From Natronobeatus ordinarius (GTDB lineage: Archaea; Halobacteriota; Halobacteria; Halobacteriales; Natrialbaceae), in the NCBI RefSeq assembly GCF_024362485.1, contig NZ_CP101456.1:2170001-2234000 (forward strand): a DNA stretch of 64,000 nucleotides, given 5' to 3'. Shown here piece after piece: positions 16,262 to 24,131 of the stretch. Below the pieces are notes generated by a model that was not told the origin of the DNA, did not search any database, and saw only the letters and a list, made by a program, of their open reading frames with translations. The translations under genes were made by a program, and so were the position numbers. Each line of letters opens with the position of its first letter. The first letter of the stretch is position 1.

Positions 16262-17040
16262 CAGTGACGTAAGCGAGCGGCCCACCCACTGTAAGGGGTT
16301 CACATGGTTTCGATAGAAAGGGAGTCTTACGCCGATCCGTCGGGGGCTGAAGCGGCGCGCGACGAACGGCCGATTCTGTGTCGTTCGACCGCTGTTCCGC
16401 TCGGTCGACGACTGGCTGCTCCACTGACGACCCGTCGAGTCGGCCCAGTACACCGATCCTGCCAGCTTCGACTACCCCACTCTCCCGTCACTGGCGGAGT
16501 GGCATAACCCGTCAACATTGGTGTGGCGGCTACCGGGGTAAATGCCGTCGTTCGGTCTGTAAACGTTGCTTGGTCGGACAAACCGTCACCTATGTTTATG
16601 TCGTCTCCGTCGAACGTACCGCATCCGACAACGTATCCCGTACCCCCGGTCGACCCACCACACACACCACGCTCGTCCAGTATGTCTCGTCCACGTCCAT
16701 CACGTACGGCTTCGGTACGCAGCCGAAAGCGTGCGGTACCGGGACGCTTCGAGTCATCGCCCACTCGAGCCGATTTGCGGGCGAGGGAGCCGACGCGAGG
16801 GGTGGTCCGTGGCGAGGAGTGGCACCGAGGAAGTCACACCGTACGGTGTTCGCAGCCGTTGCGAAAAGTGACCGTATTTAATAGTTTCTACGTTGGCCTC
16901 GAAAGTGGTGTGTCAATCGTGATTGCGAGCGACCGTTCGAACCGACATCGATCGCCGTCGTGGGGAGAGAAACCCGAGCGAGCGAGCCACCGGACGGTGG
17001 CTACGCACGTAACGACTCTTTACGACGAGGCACTTCACTA
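16262..17040. other. Long intergenic region without a supported gene
   Basis: About 780 bases between the divergent TFB and DUF7344-type genes. Open frames exist on both strands but none has typical haloarchaeal codon use or recognisable protein features. A clear TATA-like TATTTAATAG lies at about 16874-16883, roughly 160 bases before the downstream ATG, and a perfect 8-bp inverted repeat lies at 16985-17002. The length may reflect regulation, a small non-coding RNA or decayed genes. Confidence 0.5.
16985..17002. promoter_or_regulatory. Perfect 8-bp inverted repeat with 2-base spacer
   Basis: AGCCACCG, two bases, CGGTGGCT. It lies 39 bases before the ATG of the winged-helix membrane protein at 17041 and could be an operator, possibly autoregulatory. 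Position and symmetry are seen; function is inferred. Confidence 0.35.
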
Positions 17041-17637
17041 ATGTCATCGATGGATACCTCGTTACCAGAAGAGATTACGTCAGTCACCGACGATGGTGAC
17101 GATGGACGGCTCTCCAAGGACGTAATCTTCGAGCTTCTGAAGAACCGTAGACGGCGGGAAGTACTCACTTACTTGCTCGAGACCGACGGCACAGTGACGC
17201 TCGGTGAACTCGCCGAACAGATCGCCGCCTGGGAGAACGACACGACGGTCAACGCGCTGAGTTCCGACCAGCGAAAGCGGGTGTACGTCGCCCTCTACCA
17301 GACCCACCTGCCCAAGATGGACGACGCTGGCATCATCGAGTACGACCAGGATCGCGGGTTGATCGAGCTCTCTGACAACGCCGATCTGCTGATGATGTAC
17401 CTCGACACCGACACCCATCAGACGGATCGGTGGGACCGCTGGTACGCAGTCGTGAGCGTCGTCGGTGCTGCCGTCGTCACGGCTGCGTACCTCGGGGTGC
17501 CACCGCTGACGATCGTTCCGACGAGCGCCGTCGCCGGCGTCGTCGTCGGTGCGTTTCTCGCGCTCTCGCTCGCACACGTGTTCGTCAACCATCGCCGCCA
17601 GCAGGCGGTCGACGGAAAGTTATCGCGGATCGAGTGA
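17041..17637 (+). CDS. Winged-helix protein with C-terminal membrane segments (DUF7344-like)
   Basis: This 198-residue protein has an N-terminal winged helix: SKDVIFELLKNRRRREVLTYLLETDGTVTLGELAEQIA, then QRKRVYVALYQTHLPKMDDAGIIEYDQDRGLIELSDNADLL. Two hydrophobic helices follow near the C terminus (WYAVVSVVGAAVVTAAYLGV and VAGVVVGAFLALSLAHVFV), then a basic tail. This layout is a common haloarchaeal membrane-tethered regulator type, which I recall as DUF7344. The ATG at 17041 (MSSMDTS) is preferred to an upstream in-frame ATG at 16960, whose extra sequence overlaps the inverted repeat. The regulated genes are unknown. Confidence 0.82.
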   Translation: MSSMDTSLPEEITSVTDDGDDGRLSKDVIFELLKNRRRREVLTYLLETDGTVTLGELAEQIAAWENDTTVNALSSDQRKRVYVALYQTHLPKMDDAGIIEYDQDRGLIELSDNADLLMMYLDTDTHQTDRWDRWYAVVSVVGAAVVTAAYLGVPPLTIVPTSAVAGVVVGAFLALSLAHVFVNHRRQQAVDGKLSRIE

Positions 17638-17851
17638 CGTCGACGCGTCGAGAAGGGTTTTTTAGGATCGACTACGTAGCGATAGACGGCTCCCGACGAC
17701 CGTCTCCAGTATCGGAGCAGTTCGCGTGCCAGCAAACCTGTTCCCGGCGCGGGAGCCATCTTCTACCGAGACCACACGCGAGAGCCGACGCGTTCGACAC
17801 AGGGTTCATCGAATCGATCGGCTATGCCGGAGCACGGTCCGACGTCGACCG

Positions 17852-19678
17852 CTACTGATCTCGAGCGTTGTACTGGATGTACACGTTCGCATCGCCGAGC
17901 ACCGTGCAGTCGGTGAGTTCGCCGTCGAACCAGTACGCCTCGAGCCAGTCCGAGACGATTCCACGAATAGCCCGCCCCTCGATGACGTTTTCGTCGACCG
18001 ACGGATCGTCGAAGTTCGGTCTGGCGACGCGACCATCGACGCGGAACGAGTACGTGCTCGGCCCCGACGCCTCGGTGCCGTCGATGACGAGCGCGTGTGG
18101 CAGCAACTCCTCGCCGTACTCGTCGGGGTCGATCTCCTCGCCGTCGACCGTCACGCGCACCTCGCCGGTGATCGTGAGGCTCGCGATCACGCCGGAGAAG
18201 CGAAACGCCTGGCTCCCCTCGGTGATCGAACTCTCGACGGTGGTCCCGGAGACGATCGTCACCTCGTCAGTGGATTCTCCCTCGCCAGCGTACGCGATCT
18301 CGCCGTCGACCGTCACCTCGAAACTCGCGGCCTCACCCTGACCTTCGACCTCGAGGACGTGTGGCAACTCCTCGCCGTACTCGTCGGGGTCGATCGCCTC
18401 GTCGTCGAGGTACACCGTCGCCGGTCCGTCGACGGTGAGTTCCTCGAGGTCGCCGTTGAAGTAGAACGCGTCCTTCCAGTTCGCGACGACGCCGGAGGCG
18501 TGGCCGTCCTCGACGACGACGCCGTCGTCGATCGTCGCTCCCTGGTAGTTCGACGGGCTGACGTCGCCGTCGACGACGAACTCGTAGCGGGTGACGGCTT
18601 CGTCGTTGCCGTCGAAGAGGAGGACGTGCTCGAACTCGTCCTCGTCGTCCGCTTCGGGTTCGGGTTCGACAGTTCCACTGGACGAGCCAGAGCCGGTACT
18701 CGCCGCGCCGCTCGCAGCTTCTTCAGGGCTCTCGGGGCAGCCCTCGGGGACGAAGTGGCGGGCGTCGTTGCCGTTGCCGCCGCCGTCACGGAGACTGAGG
18801 TTGTTGGAGTTGTGCTGGATCGTCCCCCGCGTCTGGACGTTCTCCATGTAGACGTCCACCGACCGTGAGCGAGACGCCGCTCCGAGGACGGCCGCGTAGG
18901 GGTAGGGGCCGGCGATGAAGTGACAGTCGACGACTTCGACTTCGTCGTTGTGCCGATTCGTCGGCCAGACCCACAGCGGCCGGCCGTTCCGGCCCGAACT
19001 CGTATTCACCGCGACGCAGTTCTCGACCCGCCCGCGGGCGAGCCGGAAGCTCGAGACCCAGTTGTCCCGCGCGTAGCAGTTTTTGATGTGGACCGAGCCG
19101 AGCCGACCGTTGCCGTTCGAACCCGGTGCGGAGGCGTAGAACGCGTTGTCGTTGGCGTCGTAGACGTAGACGCCGTCGATCTCGAGGTGTCCCGAGTGGT
19201 CGGGAGCGACCCAGATACCGTGGGATGGGTAGCGCTGCTGGCGCGGCGCGTCGGTGCCGTCGCCCATGTAGACGTTCTCGATCGTACTCTCGCCGTCGCC
19301 GGTGTCGGCAACGCCGAAGATCGGTCCGTCGAGGCTGTGTCGCCCGCGGAAGCCGATGTTTCGGATCGTCCAGTTGGTCCCGCGTGCGGTGATCGCGACG
19401 CCGGCGCCGTTCGCGGAGACGTCGAACAGGACGTTTTCGAACGTTTCGCCGGAGTTCACGCGGACGACGCGCCGTTCACCAGGATCGAGTTCGATCACGT
19501 CGTACTCCGCCGCTGTCGCAGTGGCTGCAACTGCCGTGCCAGTACTCACGGCGGCCGCCGCACCGGCCAGCTTCAGATACGATCGCCGATGTAAGAATCC
19601 GTCCGTACTCCCATCACCGGTCGAATCGTCCGCGGATCCGACGACTTCATCCTCCAGTACCGAAGGTTCGCGTGCCAT
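17852..19678 (-). CDS. Tat-exported right-handed beta-helix protein with three C-terminal repeat domains
   Basis: This is a 608-residue exported protein. The Tat motif HRRSYLKLAGAAAAV lies at residues 30-45 without a lipobox, so it is probably released or surface-bound. Residues about 60-330 form a pectate-lyase-like beta helix with regularly spaced Asn/Gly turns. An acidic Ser/Gly/Glu hinge follows (about 330-350), then three homologous domains of about 80-90 residues. Each starts with the pattern HxLxxDG...YxFxVDG and ends xIDPDEYGEEL. The beta-helix core is nearly identical to that of the gene at 20378-21340. Catalytic residues for a polysaccharide lyase are not obvious, so carbohydrate binding or lysis is only inferred. 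Confidence 0.85.
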   Translation of the reverse strand: MAREPSVLEDEVVGSADDSTGDGSTDGFLHRRSYLKLAGAAAAVSTGTAVAATATAAEYDVIELDPGERRVVRVNSGETFENVLFDVSANGAGVAITARGTNWTIRNIGFRGRHSLDGPIFGVADTGDGESTIENVYMGDGTDAPRQQRYPSHGIWVAPDHSGHLEIDGVYVYDANDNAFYASAPGSNGNGRLGSVHIKNCYARDNWVSSFRLARGRVENCVAVNTSSGRNGRPLWVWPTNRHNDEVEVVDCHFIAGPYPYAAVLGAASRSRSVDVYMENVQTRGTIQHNSNNLSLRDGGGNGNDARHFVPEGCPESPEEAASGAASTGSGSSSGTVEPEPEADDEDEFEHVLLFDGNDEAVTRYEFVVDGDVSPSNYQGATIDDGVVVEDGHASGVVANWKDAFYFNGDLEELTVDGPATVYLDDEAIDPDEYGEELPHVLEVEGQGEAASFEVTVDGEIAYAGEGESTDEVTIVSGTTVESSITEGSQAFRFSGVIASLTITGEVRVTVDGEEIDPDEYGEELLPHALVIDGTEASGPSTYSFRVDGRVARPNFDDPSVDENVIEGRAIRGIVSDWLEAYWFDGELTDCTVLGDANVYIQYNARDQ

Positions 19679-19729
19679 GCACTCGAGTAACTTCTGGATA
19701 CTCGCATAAAGATTTCCCTTCCCGGATCA

Positions 19730-19750
19730 GTTAAATTTACAGACTGTAAA
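19730..19750 (-). promoter_or_regulatory. Shared upstream motif with perfect palindrome before the beta-helix gene
   Basis: On the minus strand the motif TCTGTAAATTTAAC (19730-19743) is also found at 21392-21405 before the paralogue. Here it overlaps a perfect 7-1-7 palindrome, TTTACAG-T-CTGTAAA (19736-19750). A TATA-like CTTTATG lies about 20-25 bases closer to the gene, and GTTACTCGAGTGC abuts the ATG. The arrangement suggests a regulator site upstream of TATA. Confidence 0.5.
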
Positions 19751-20275
19751 TAGTTACTTATTTGTTGTTCACGGAACCATTACTGTATCTTCACGAATTT
19801 ATCTACTGCATCACAGCGCAGTCTATCGATTCAATCGTGTTTTACCAACTTTGACTCGGACACTGGCGTACTTAGTGATGTCCGGGTGCTGTGACTGTCG
19901 TCAGTAATACTATATTACCTATCGTTCGAGTAACAGTACTGAACGGGTGGCCGTCGACCAGCGGGAGACGTCTCGAGGTGTCGATACGATCGTGTTGCTA
20001 CCGCCGGTTCGGCGTAACGCCGCGCGACTCACGGTGAACGCGAGAACGTCGCGACAGACCGCCGGCACTGACGCCGGATCGCCCGCAGGAATACGGTGGC
20101 AGCAAATCTCCATAACGGGTGGAACGACGGGATGACTCGGAGAGCGAGGAGGCGATCGCGAGAACCCACAATCGTCAGTTCGCGGACGCGGACGTCAGTA
20201 CGAAATCGAAGTCGAGTCGTCAGCGGGCGCTGTGTGAAGTGGGAGTCGGGCGCCAGCAGGAAGTCGAAGCGTCGA

Positions 20276-20349
20276 CGGATGAAAGAGAGGGCCGAATCGT
20301 CAGCGGATGAAGGGTCAGGTCGTCAGCGGTTGAAGGGCCGAATCGTCAG
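20276..20349. repeat. Three degenerate tandem repeats of 23-28 bp
   Basis: Units at 20276-20303, 20304-20326 and 20327-20349 each begin CGGATGAA/CGGTTGAA and end with TCGTCAG. They lie within 30-100 bases of the stop of the second beta-helix gene, on its 3' side. The difference in the first unit is a 5-base insertion. Confidence 0.7.
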
Positions 20350-20377
20350 CGGAGTCGCGGGCGAGAGCCGTGGGTGA

Positions 20378-21340
20378 TCAGTCGGCTCCGCCTGCGGCTT
20401 CCTCGGGGCTCTCGGGGCAGCCCTCGGGGACGAAGTGGCGGGCGTCGTTGCCGTTGTCGCCACCGTCGCGGAGGGTGAGGTCGTTGGAGTTCTCGTGGAT
20501 CGTCCCGTCGGTCTGGACGTTCTCCATGTAGACGTCGACGGGTCGGCCCGGGGAGTCGGCGCCGAGCACCGCCGCGTAGTCGTACGGACCGGCGATGAAG
20601 TGACAGTCGACGACTTCGACTTCGTCGTCGTGGCGACCGGTCGGCCAGACCCACAGCGGCCGGCCGTTCCGGCCGGAGTCCGTGTTGACGGCGACGCAGT
20701 TCTCGACCCGCCCGCGGGCGAGCCGGAAGCTCGAGACCCAGTTGTCCCGCGCGTAGCAGTTTTTGATGTGGACCGAGCCGAGCTGGCCGTTGCCGTTCGA
20801 GCCCGGTGCGGAGGCGTAGAACGCGTTGTCGTTGGCGTCGTAGACGTAGACGCCGTCGATCTCGAGGTGCCCCGAGTGGTGGGGGGTTACCCAGATGCCG
20901 TGGGATGGGTAACGCTGCTGGCGCGGCGCGTCGGTGCCGTCGCCCATGTAAACGTTCTCGATCGTACTCTCGCCGTCGCCGGTGTCGGCGACGCCGAAGA
21001 TCGGTCCGTCGAGGCTGTGTCGCCCGCGGAAGCCGATGTTGCGAATCGTCCAGTCGCTGCCGTCTGCGATGATGGTCACGCCGGCACCGTCTGCGGAGAC
21101 GTCGATGAGCTTGTTCTCGAACGTTTCGCCGTCGCTGACGTTGATCGTTCGAGCCTCGCCGGACGAGAGCGTGATCGTCTCGTAGTCGTCGTCGGCCGCT
21201 GCCGAGCCGACCATCGCGGCTCCGGTCGTCGCCGCGGCGACCGCTGCGAGCGAGCGGACGTACGAGCGACGGGTTACCTCGGTGTTACGGAGGGAGTTCG
21301 AGTCGATCGCGGTCTCGTTAGCGCGGGGTTTCTGCGCCAT
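20378..21340 (-). CDS. Tat-exported beta-helix protein, short paralogue
   Basis: This 320-residue protein has Tat motif TRRSYVRSLAAVAAATTG at residues 23-40 and no lipobox. The beta-helix core matches the gene at 17852-19678 at a constant 1,680-base offset over roughly 730 bases (18720-19450), including the ends of the core at GPYxYAAVLGA and ARHFVPEGCPESPEEAA. It stops exactly where the longer protein enters its hinge, so it lacks the three repeat domains. N-terminal regions differ by 6 residues in length. It is probably the product of a tandem duplication followed by loss or gain of the C-terminal domains. A role in surface polysaccharide binding or modification is inferred only. Confidence 0.85.
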   Translation of the reverse strand: MAQKPRANETAIDSNSLRNTEVTRRSYVRSLAAVAAATTGAAMVGSAAADDDYETITLSSGEARTINVSDGETFENKLIDVSADGAGVTIIADGSDWTIRNIGFRGRHSLDGPIFGVADTGDGESTIENVYMGDGTDAPRQQRYPSHGIWVTPHHSGHLEIDGVYVYDANDNAFYASAPGSNGNGQLGSVHIKNCYARDNWVSSFRLARGRVENCVAVNTDSGRNGRPLWVWPTGRHDDEVEVVDCHFIAGPYDYAAVLGADSPGRPVDVYMENVQTDGTIHENSNDLTLRDGGDNGNDARHFVPEGCPESPEEAAGGAD

Positions 21341-21391
21341 GCATTCGAGTAACCCGGTGTTTTCCTCATAAACTTTTCCTTGCTGGTATGG

Positions 21392-21405
21392 GTTAAATTT
21401 ACAGA
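21392..21405 (-). promoter_or_regulatory. Conserved upstream motif of the second beta-helix gene
   Basis: Minus-strand TCTGTAAATTTAAC, identical to the motif upstream of the first paralogue. A TATA-like GTTTATG lies about 20-25 bases downstream and GTTACTCGAATGC abuts the ATG at 21340. The palindrome seen in the other copy is only a half-site here. Confidence 0.5.
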
Positions 21406-21596
21406 GATTGTATTTAACATCTCCTATCGTGGCAGGTTCATTGAGAAAGCGTACACGAACGAACTACTCTCGTCGAATCCAGATCGTCCGGTTCACGTGG
21501 ATACAAAGCGGTCGTTGTAAGGAGTAGTTCAGTATTACCGCCGGACAGCGACGCGACGGCGGCTGACCGAGGCACGAAACAGAGCCGACCTGGGTG

Positions 21597-22811
21597 TTAT
21601 AACGTGTCCTGTTCGGCGAACGTAACGGTCCAATTCGTCGGATCGGTGATCGCACGTCCGGCGACGGTCCACTCGTGACCGCCGTCGTCGGCGATCGGGT
21701 ACGCCACCTGCGTCGTCGGCACCGTCAGCGCCGAGAGGGGAAGCGAGTCGTCGGCGTGGAAACCGAACCGACGAAGGAGCGATGGCGGGATCGCCCGTCC
21801 GCTCGCGGCGACGAGGTCCGCGTCGCGCCGATCGGCGAGCACCCGTTTCAAGATCGCGATCAGCCCTGCCTCTCGATCCGGGGCTGACTCGAGCGGCACG
21901 ACGTCGGTGAGACACACCTGATCCGTTCCATCCCGGTCACGCGTCCCCACGACGACGCCGGCGATCGCGTCGCCGTGTCGACGGGCGACGTACGATTCGT
22001 ACTCCCACTGGGGGTTCCGGAAGCGCCACTGGTAGAACGTCTCGTCGCGGTGAGCGTGGAACGTCGACGGGACTGCCCGTTCGTACAGCTCGACGAACGG
22101 CTCGACGGGAACGTCGTCGTACCAGTCGACGGTGAGCGCTTCAGACAAAATAGTTAGATCACGCGCGCGAAGGTACCCACGTGCGAGAGGACGGGCCATC
22201 CTCGCGAACCGCGAGAGCCGCCCATCGTCGACCAGGGCATCGGGCCGCTGGACGCGGTAGAACGTCGGCACTTCCTCGACGACCTGCCAGCCGTGCTTGA
22301 GACTTCCCGAGAGCGTCGCCGGGTTGGGGAAGTTGAAAAAGAGCGACGGATCGCGATCCCGGTAGTGGGTTTTCAGCAACTCGGTCGTCCGAGAGTAGAG
22401 TCCTCGGCGCCGGTGATCGGGGTGGACCATCACGTCTGCCGGCTGATAGCCACGGACAGTTTGGTTCCCGGCACGCAACTCGAGGGCGAAACACGGCTTC
22501 GTGCCGACGACCCTGTCGTCTGTGACTGCGACGGTCATCGGGACGTGGTCGGTGTAGGGATTCTCCTCGTACTTCCAGCGGAACCAGCCGTCGTCGCGCT
22601 CGCCGAGGACGAGGTCGTAGAGCTCGAGGAAATCCTCCCGGTCGTCCGGCTCGTACGGGCGGATCTCGTATGGATCGGCTCTCGTTTCGGCGTTCTGTTC
22701 ACGGTCTCGCTCGCCGGACTCAGCGGCGTCGTGGGTGTCGCCGTCTCGTGTCCGGGCTCGTCGCTCGGCCGTCGCGTCACCGCCGTTGGACTGTGTGTGA
22801 TCGGTGGCCAT
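21597..22811 (-). CDS. GNAT-family N-acetyltransferase
   Basis: This protein of about 404 residues has a disordered, charged N terminus (about 45 residues rich in Asp, Arg and Glu) followed by a GNAT domain. YEIRPYEPDDREDFLELYDLVLG starts the fold, and VMVHPDHRRRGLYSRTTELL is the acetyl-CoA-binding motif A (R/QxxGxG/A). The C-terminal half (TFYQWRFRNPQWEYESYVARR...) looks like a second, degenerate GNAT-like half, as in FemX-like or tandem GNAT enzymes acting on sugar or peptide conjugates. The ATG at 22811 is chosen over one 9 bases upstream. Its stop is 256 bases before the short beta-helix gene on the same strand, and it is 11 bases after the CoA-transferase gene; a surface-glycan context is suggested but not proven. 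Confidence 0.8.
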   Translation of the reverse strand: MATDHTQSNGGDATAERRARTRDGDTHDAAESGERDREQNAETRADPYEIRPYEPDDREDFLELYDLVLGERDDGWFRWKYEENPYTDHVPMTVAVTDDRVVGTKPCFALELRAGNQTVRGYQPADVMVHPDHRRRGLYSRTTELLKTHYRDRDPSLFFNFPNPATLSGSLKHGWQVVEEVPTFYRVQRPDALVDDGRLSRFARMARPLARGYLRARDLTILSEALTVDWYDDVPVEPFVELYERAVPSTFHAHRDETFYQWRFRNPQWEYESYVARRHGDAIAGVVVGTRDRDGTDQVCLTDVVPLESAPDREAGLIAILKRVLADRRDADLVAASGRAIPPSLLRRFGFHADDSLPLSALTVPTTQVAYPIADDGGHEWTVAGRAITDPTNWTVTFAEQDTL

Positions 22812-22822
22812 ACGTATCACCG

Positions 22823-24046
22823 TCAGTCGTCGTTCGAACCACCGTCTGAGAGCCCGACGTGAGACGAGCGCCCGTCCATTCTTATCCGCTCGATCGGATC
22901 CTCCGGGTCGTCGAGCAGTTCGTCGCGGTGCTCGTCGAGCAACGGCGCACGACCGTTCGGCCGGGGTGGGGTCTTGGTCATCTTGATCGGCGTCCCGGCG
23001 ATCGTCACCGTCTCCTCACCGTTGGCGAGGGGTGCTTCGACGAGCATCTCCCGACAGCGGATGTGTTCGCTCTCGTAAATGTCCTCGATCGTCTGCACGG
23101 GACCACAGGGAACGGCGGGACTCAGCGTGTCGGTCACGTCGTCGACCGTCCGTTCGGCGACCCAGGCGGTGATCTCGGCGTGAAGCTCGTCGCGGCTCTC
23201 GAGGCGGTCCTGTGCGCTCGGATATTCGACGATCCACCCGGGTCTGTCCATCGCCTCACAGAGCGCGTGCCAGTGACGGTCACCGAGGGCGGCGATGACG
23301 ACGTAGCCATCGGTCGCTTCGTAGGCGTTGTACGGATAGAGTGTCGGGTGGGAGTTCCCCTGGCGCTTGGGCACCTCACCAGTGTAGGAGTACTGGTAGA
23401 CGGTTCGCTCGGCGAGGCTGACCATCGCGTCGTACATCGCCGTGTCGACGTACTGGCCGACGCCGGTTCGTTCGCGGTAGTGCAACGCGGCAAGAATGTT
23501 AACCGCGTGTAAGGTTCCCGTAAAGATGTCGCCGACCCCGAAGCCGACTTTCGTTGGTGGGCTGTCTTCCTGGCCGGTGAGGTGCATGACGCCGCCGAGC
23601 GCCTGGGCGACGAGGTCGAACGCTGGCTCGTGTTGCTTCGGGCTCGGACCGGTCCGTGGATCGCCGAAGCCACGCATCGACGCGTAGACGAGCTGCGGAT
23701 TGATCGCGGCGAGGCGTTCGTACTCGAGGTCGAACTTCTCCATCGTTCCGACGCGGTAGTTCTCTACGACGACGTCAGCTTCCTCGACGAGCGAGAGGAA
23801 GTCGGCGCGATCGGCTTCGTCGGTGAAGTCGAGCTCGAGGCTGCGTTTACCCCGGTTAACGCTCTGGAAGTAGCCGCCGAAGCTGTCGTCGTCCTGGTGG
23901 AACGGTGGGGTGTCGCGGACGAAGTCACCACCCGGTGGCTCGATCTTGACGACGTCTGCACCGAGGTCGGCGAGCAACATCGTACAGTACGGTCCGCCGA
24001 GGACGCGCGTCAGATCCAGCACGCGGAGGTCGTCGAGGGCAGGCAT
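22823..24046 (-). CDS. Class III CoA-transferase (CaiB/BaiF family)
   Basis: This 407-residue enzyme moves CoA between carboxylic acids. The N-terminal LRVLDLTRVLGGPYCTMLLADLGADVVKIEPPGGD is the family signature. The catalytic Asp is in KVGFGVGDIFTGTLHAVN (about residue 174). The helical insertion and the C-terminal RPNGRAPLLDEHRDELLDD agree with the family. In haloarchaea such enzymes include mesaconyl-CoA C1-C4 transferase of the methylaspartate cycle, but the substrate here cannot be told. The gene is 11 bases upstream of the GNAT gene, so they may be one transcript. Confidence 0.88.
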   Translation of the reverse strand: MPALDDLRVLDLTRVLGGPYCTMLLADLGADVVKIEPPGGDFVRDTPPFHQDDDSFGGYFQSVNRGKRSLELDFTDEADRADFLSLVEEADVVVENYRVGTMEKFDLEYERLAAINPQLVYASMRGFGDPRTGPSPKQHEPAFDLVAQALGGVMHLTGQEDSPPTKVGFGVGDIFTGTLHAVNILAALHYRERTGVGQYVDTAMYDAMVSLAERTVYQYSYTGEVPKRQGNSHPTLYPYNAYEATDGYVVIAALGDRHWHALCEAMDRPGWIVEYPSAQDRLESRDELHAEITAWVAERTVDDVTDTLSPAVPCGPVQTIEDIYESEHIRCREMLVEAPLANGEETVTIAGTPIKMTKTPPRPNGRAPLLDEHRDELLDDPEDPIERIRMDGRSSHVGLSDGGSNDD

Positions 24047-24131
24047 GAGTTCGTATCAGTTTTCACAGTGGTTTCGGCCATTGTTATGCGTCTACTTCGC
24101 CGTGTAAGGCAGTCCATCATTGACGTCACTC

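Larger units (their letters stand above)
19679..20377. other. Intergenic region between beta-helix paralogues
   Basis: About 700 bases. The part next to 19678 is unusually A/T-rich (19690-19920) and carries the promoter of the first beta-helix gene, with a shared upstream motif and a palindrome. The part next to 20378 contains short degenerate repeats. Small plus-strand frames near 20120-20310 are Arg/Ser-rich shadows and are not called. Confidence 0.6.
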
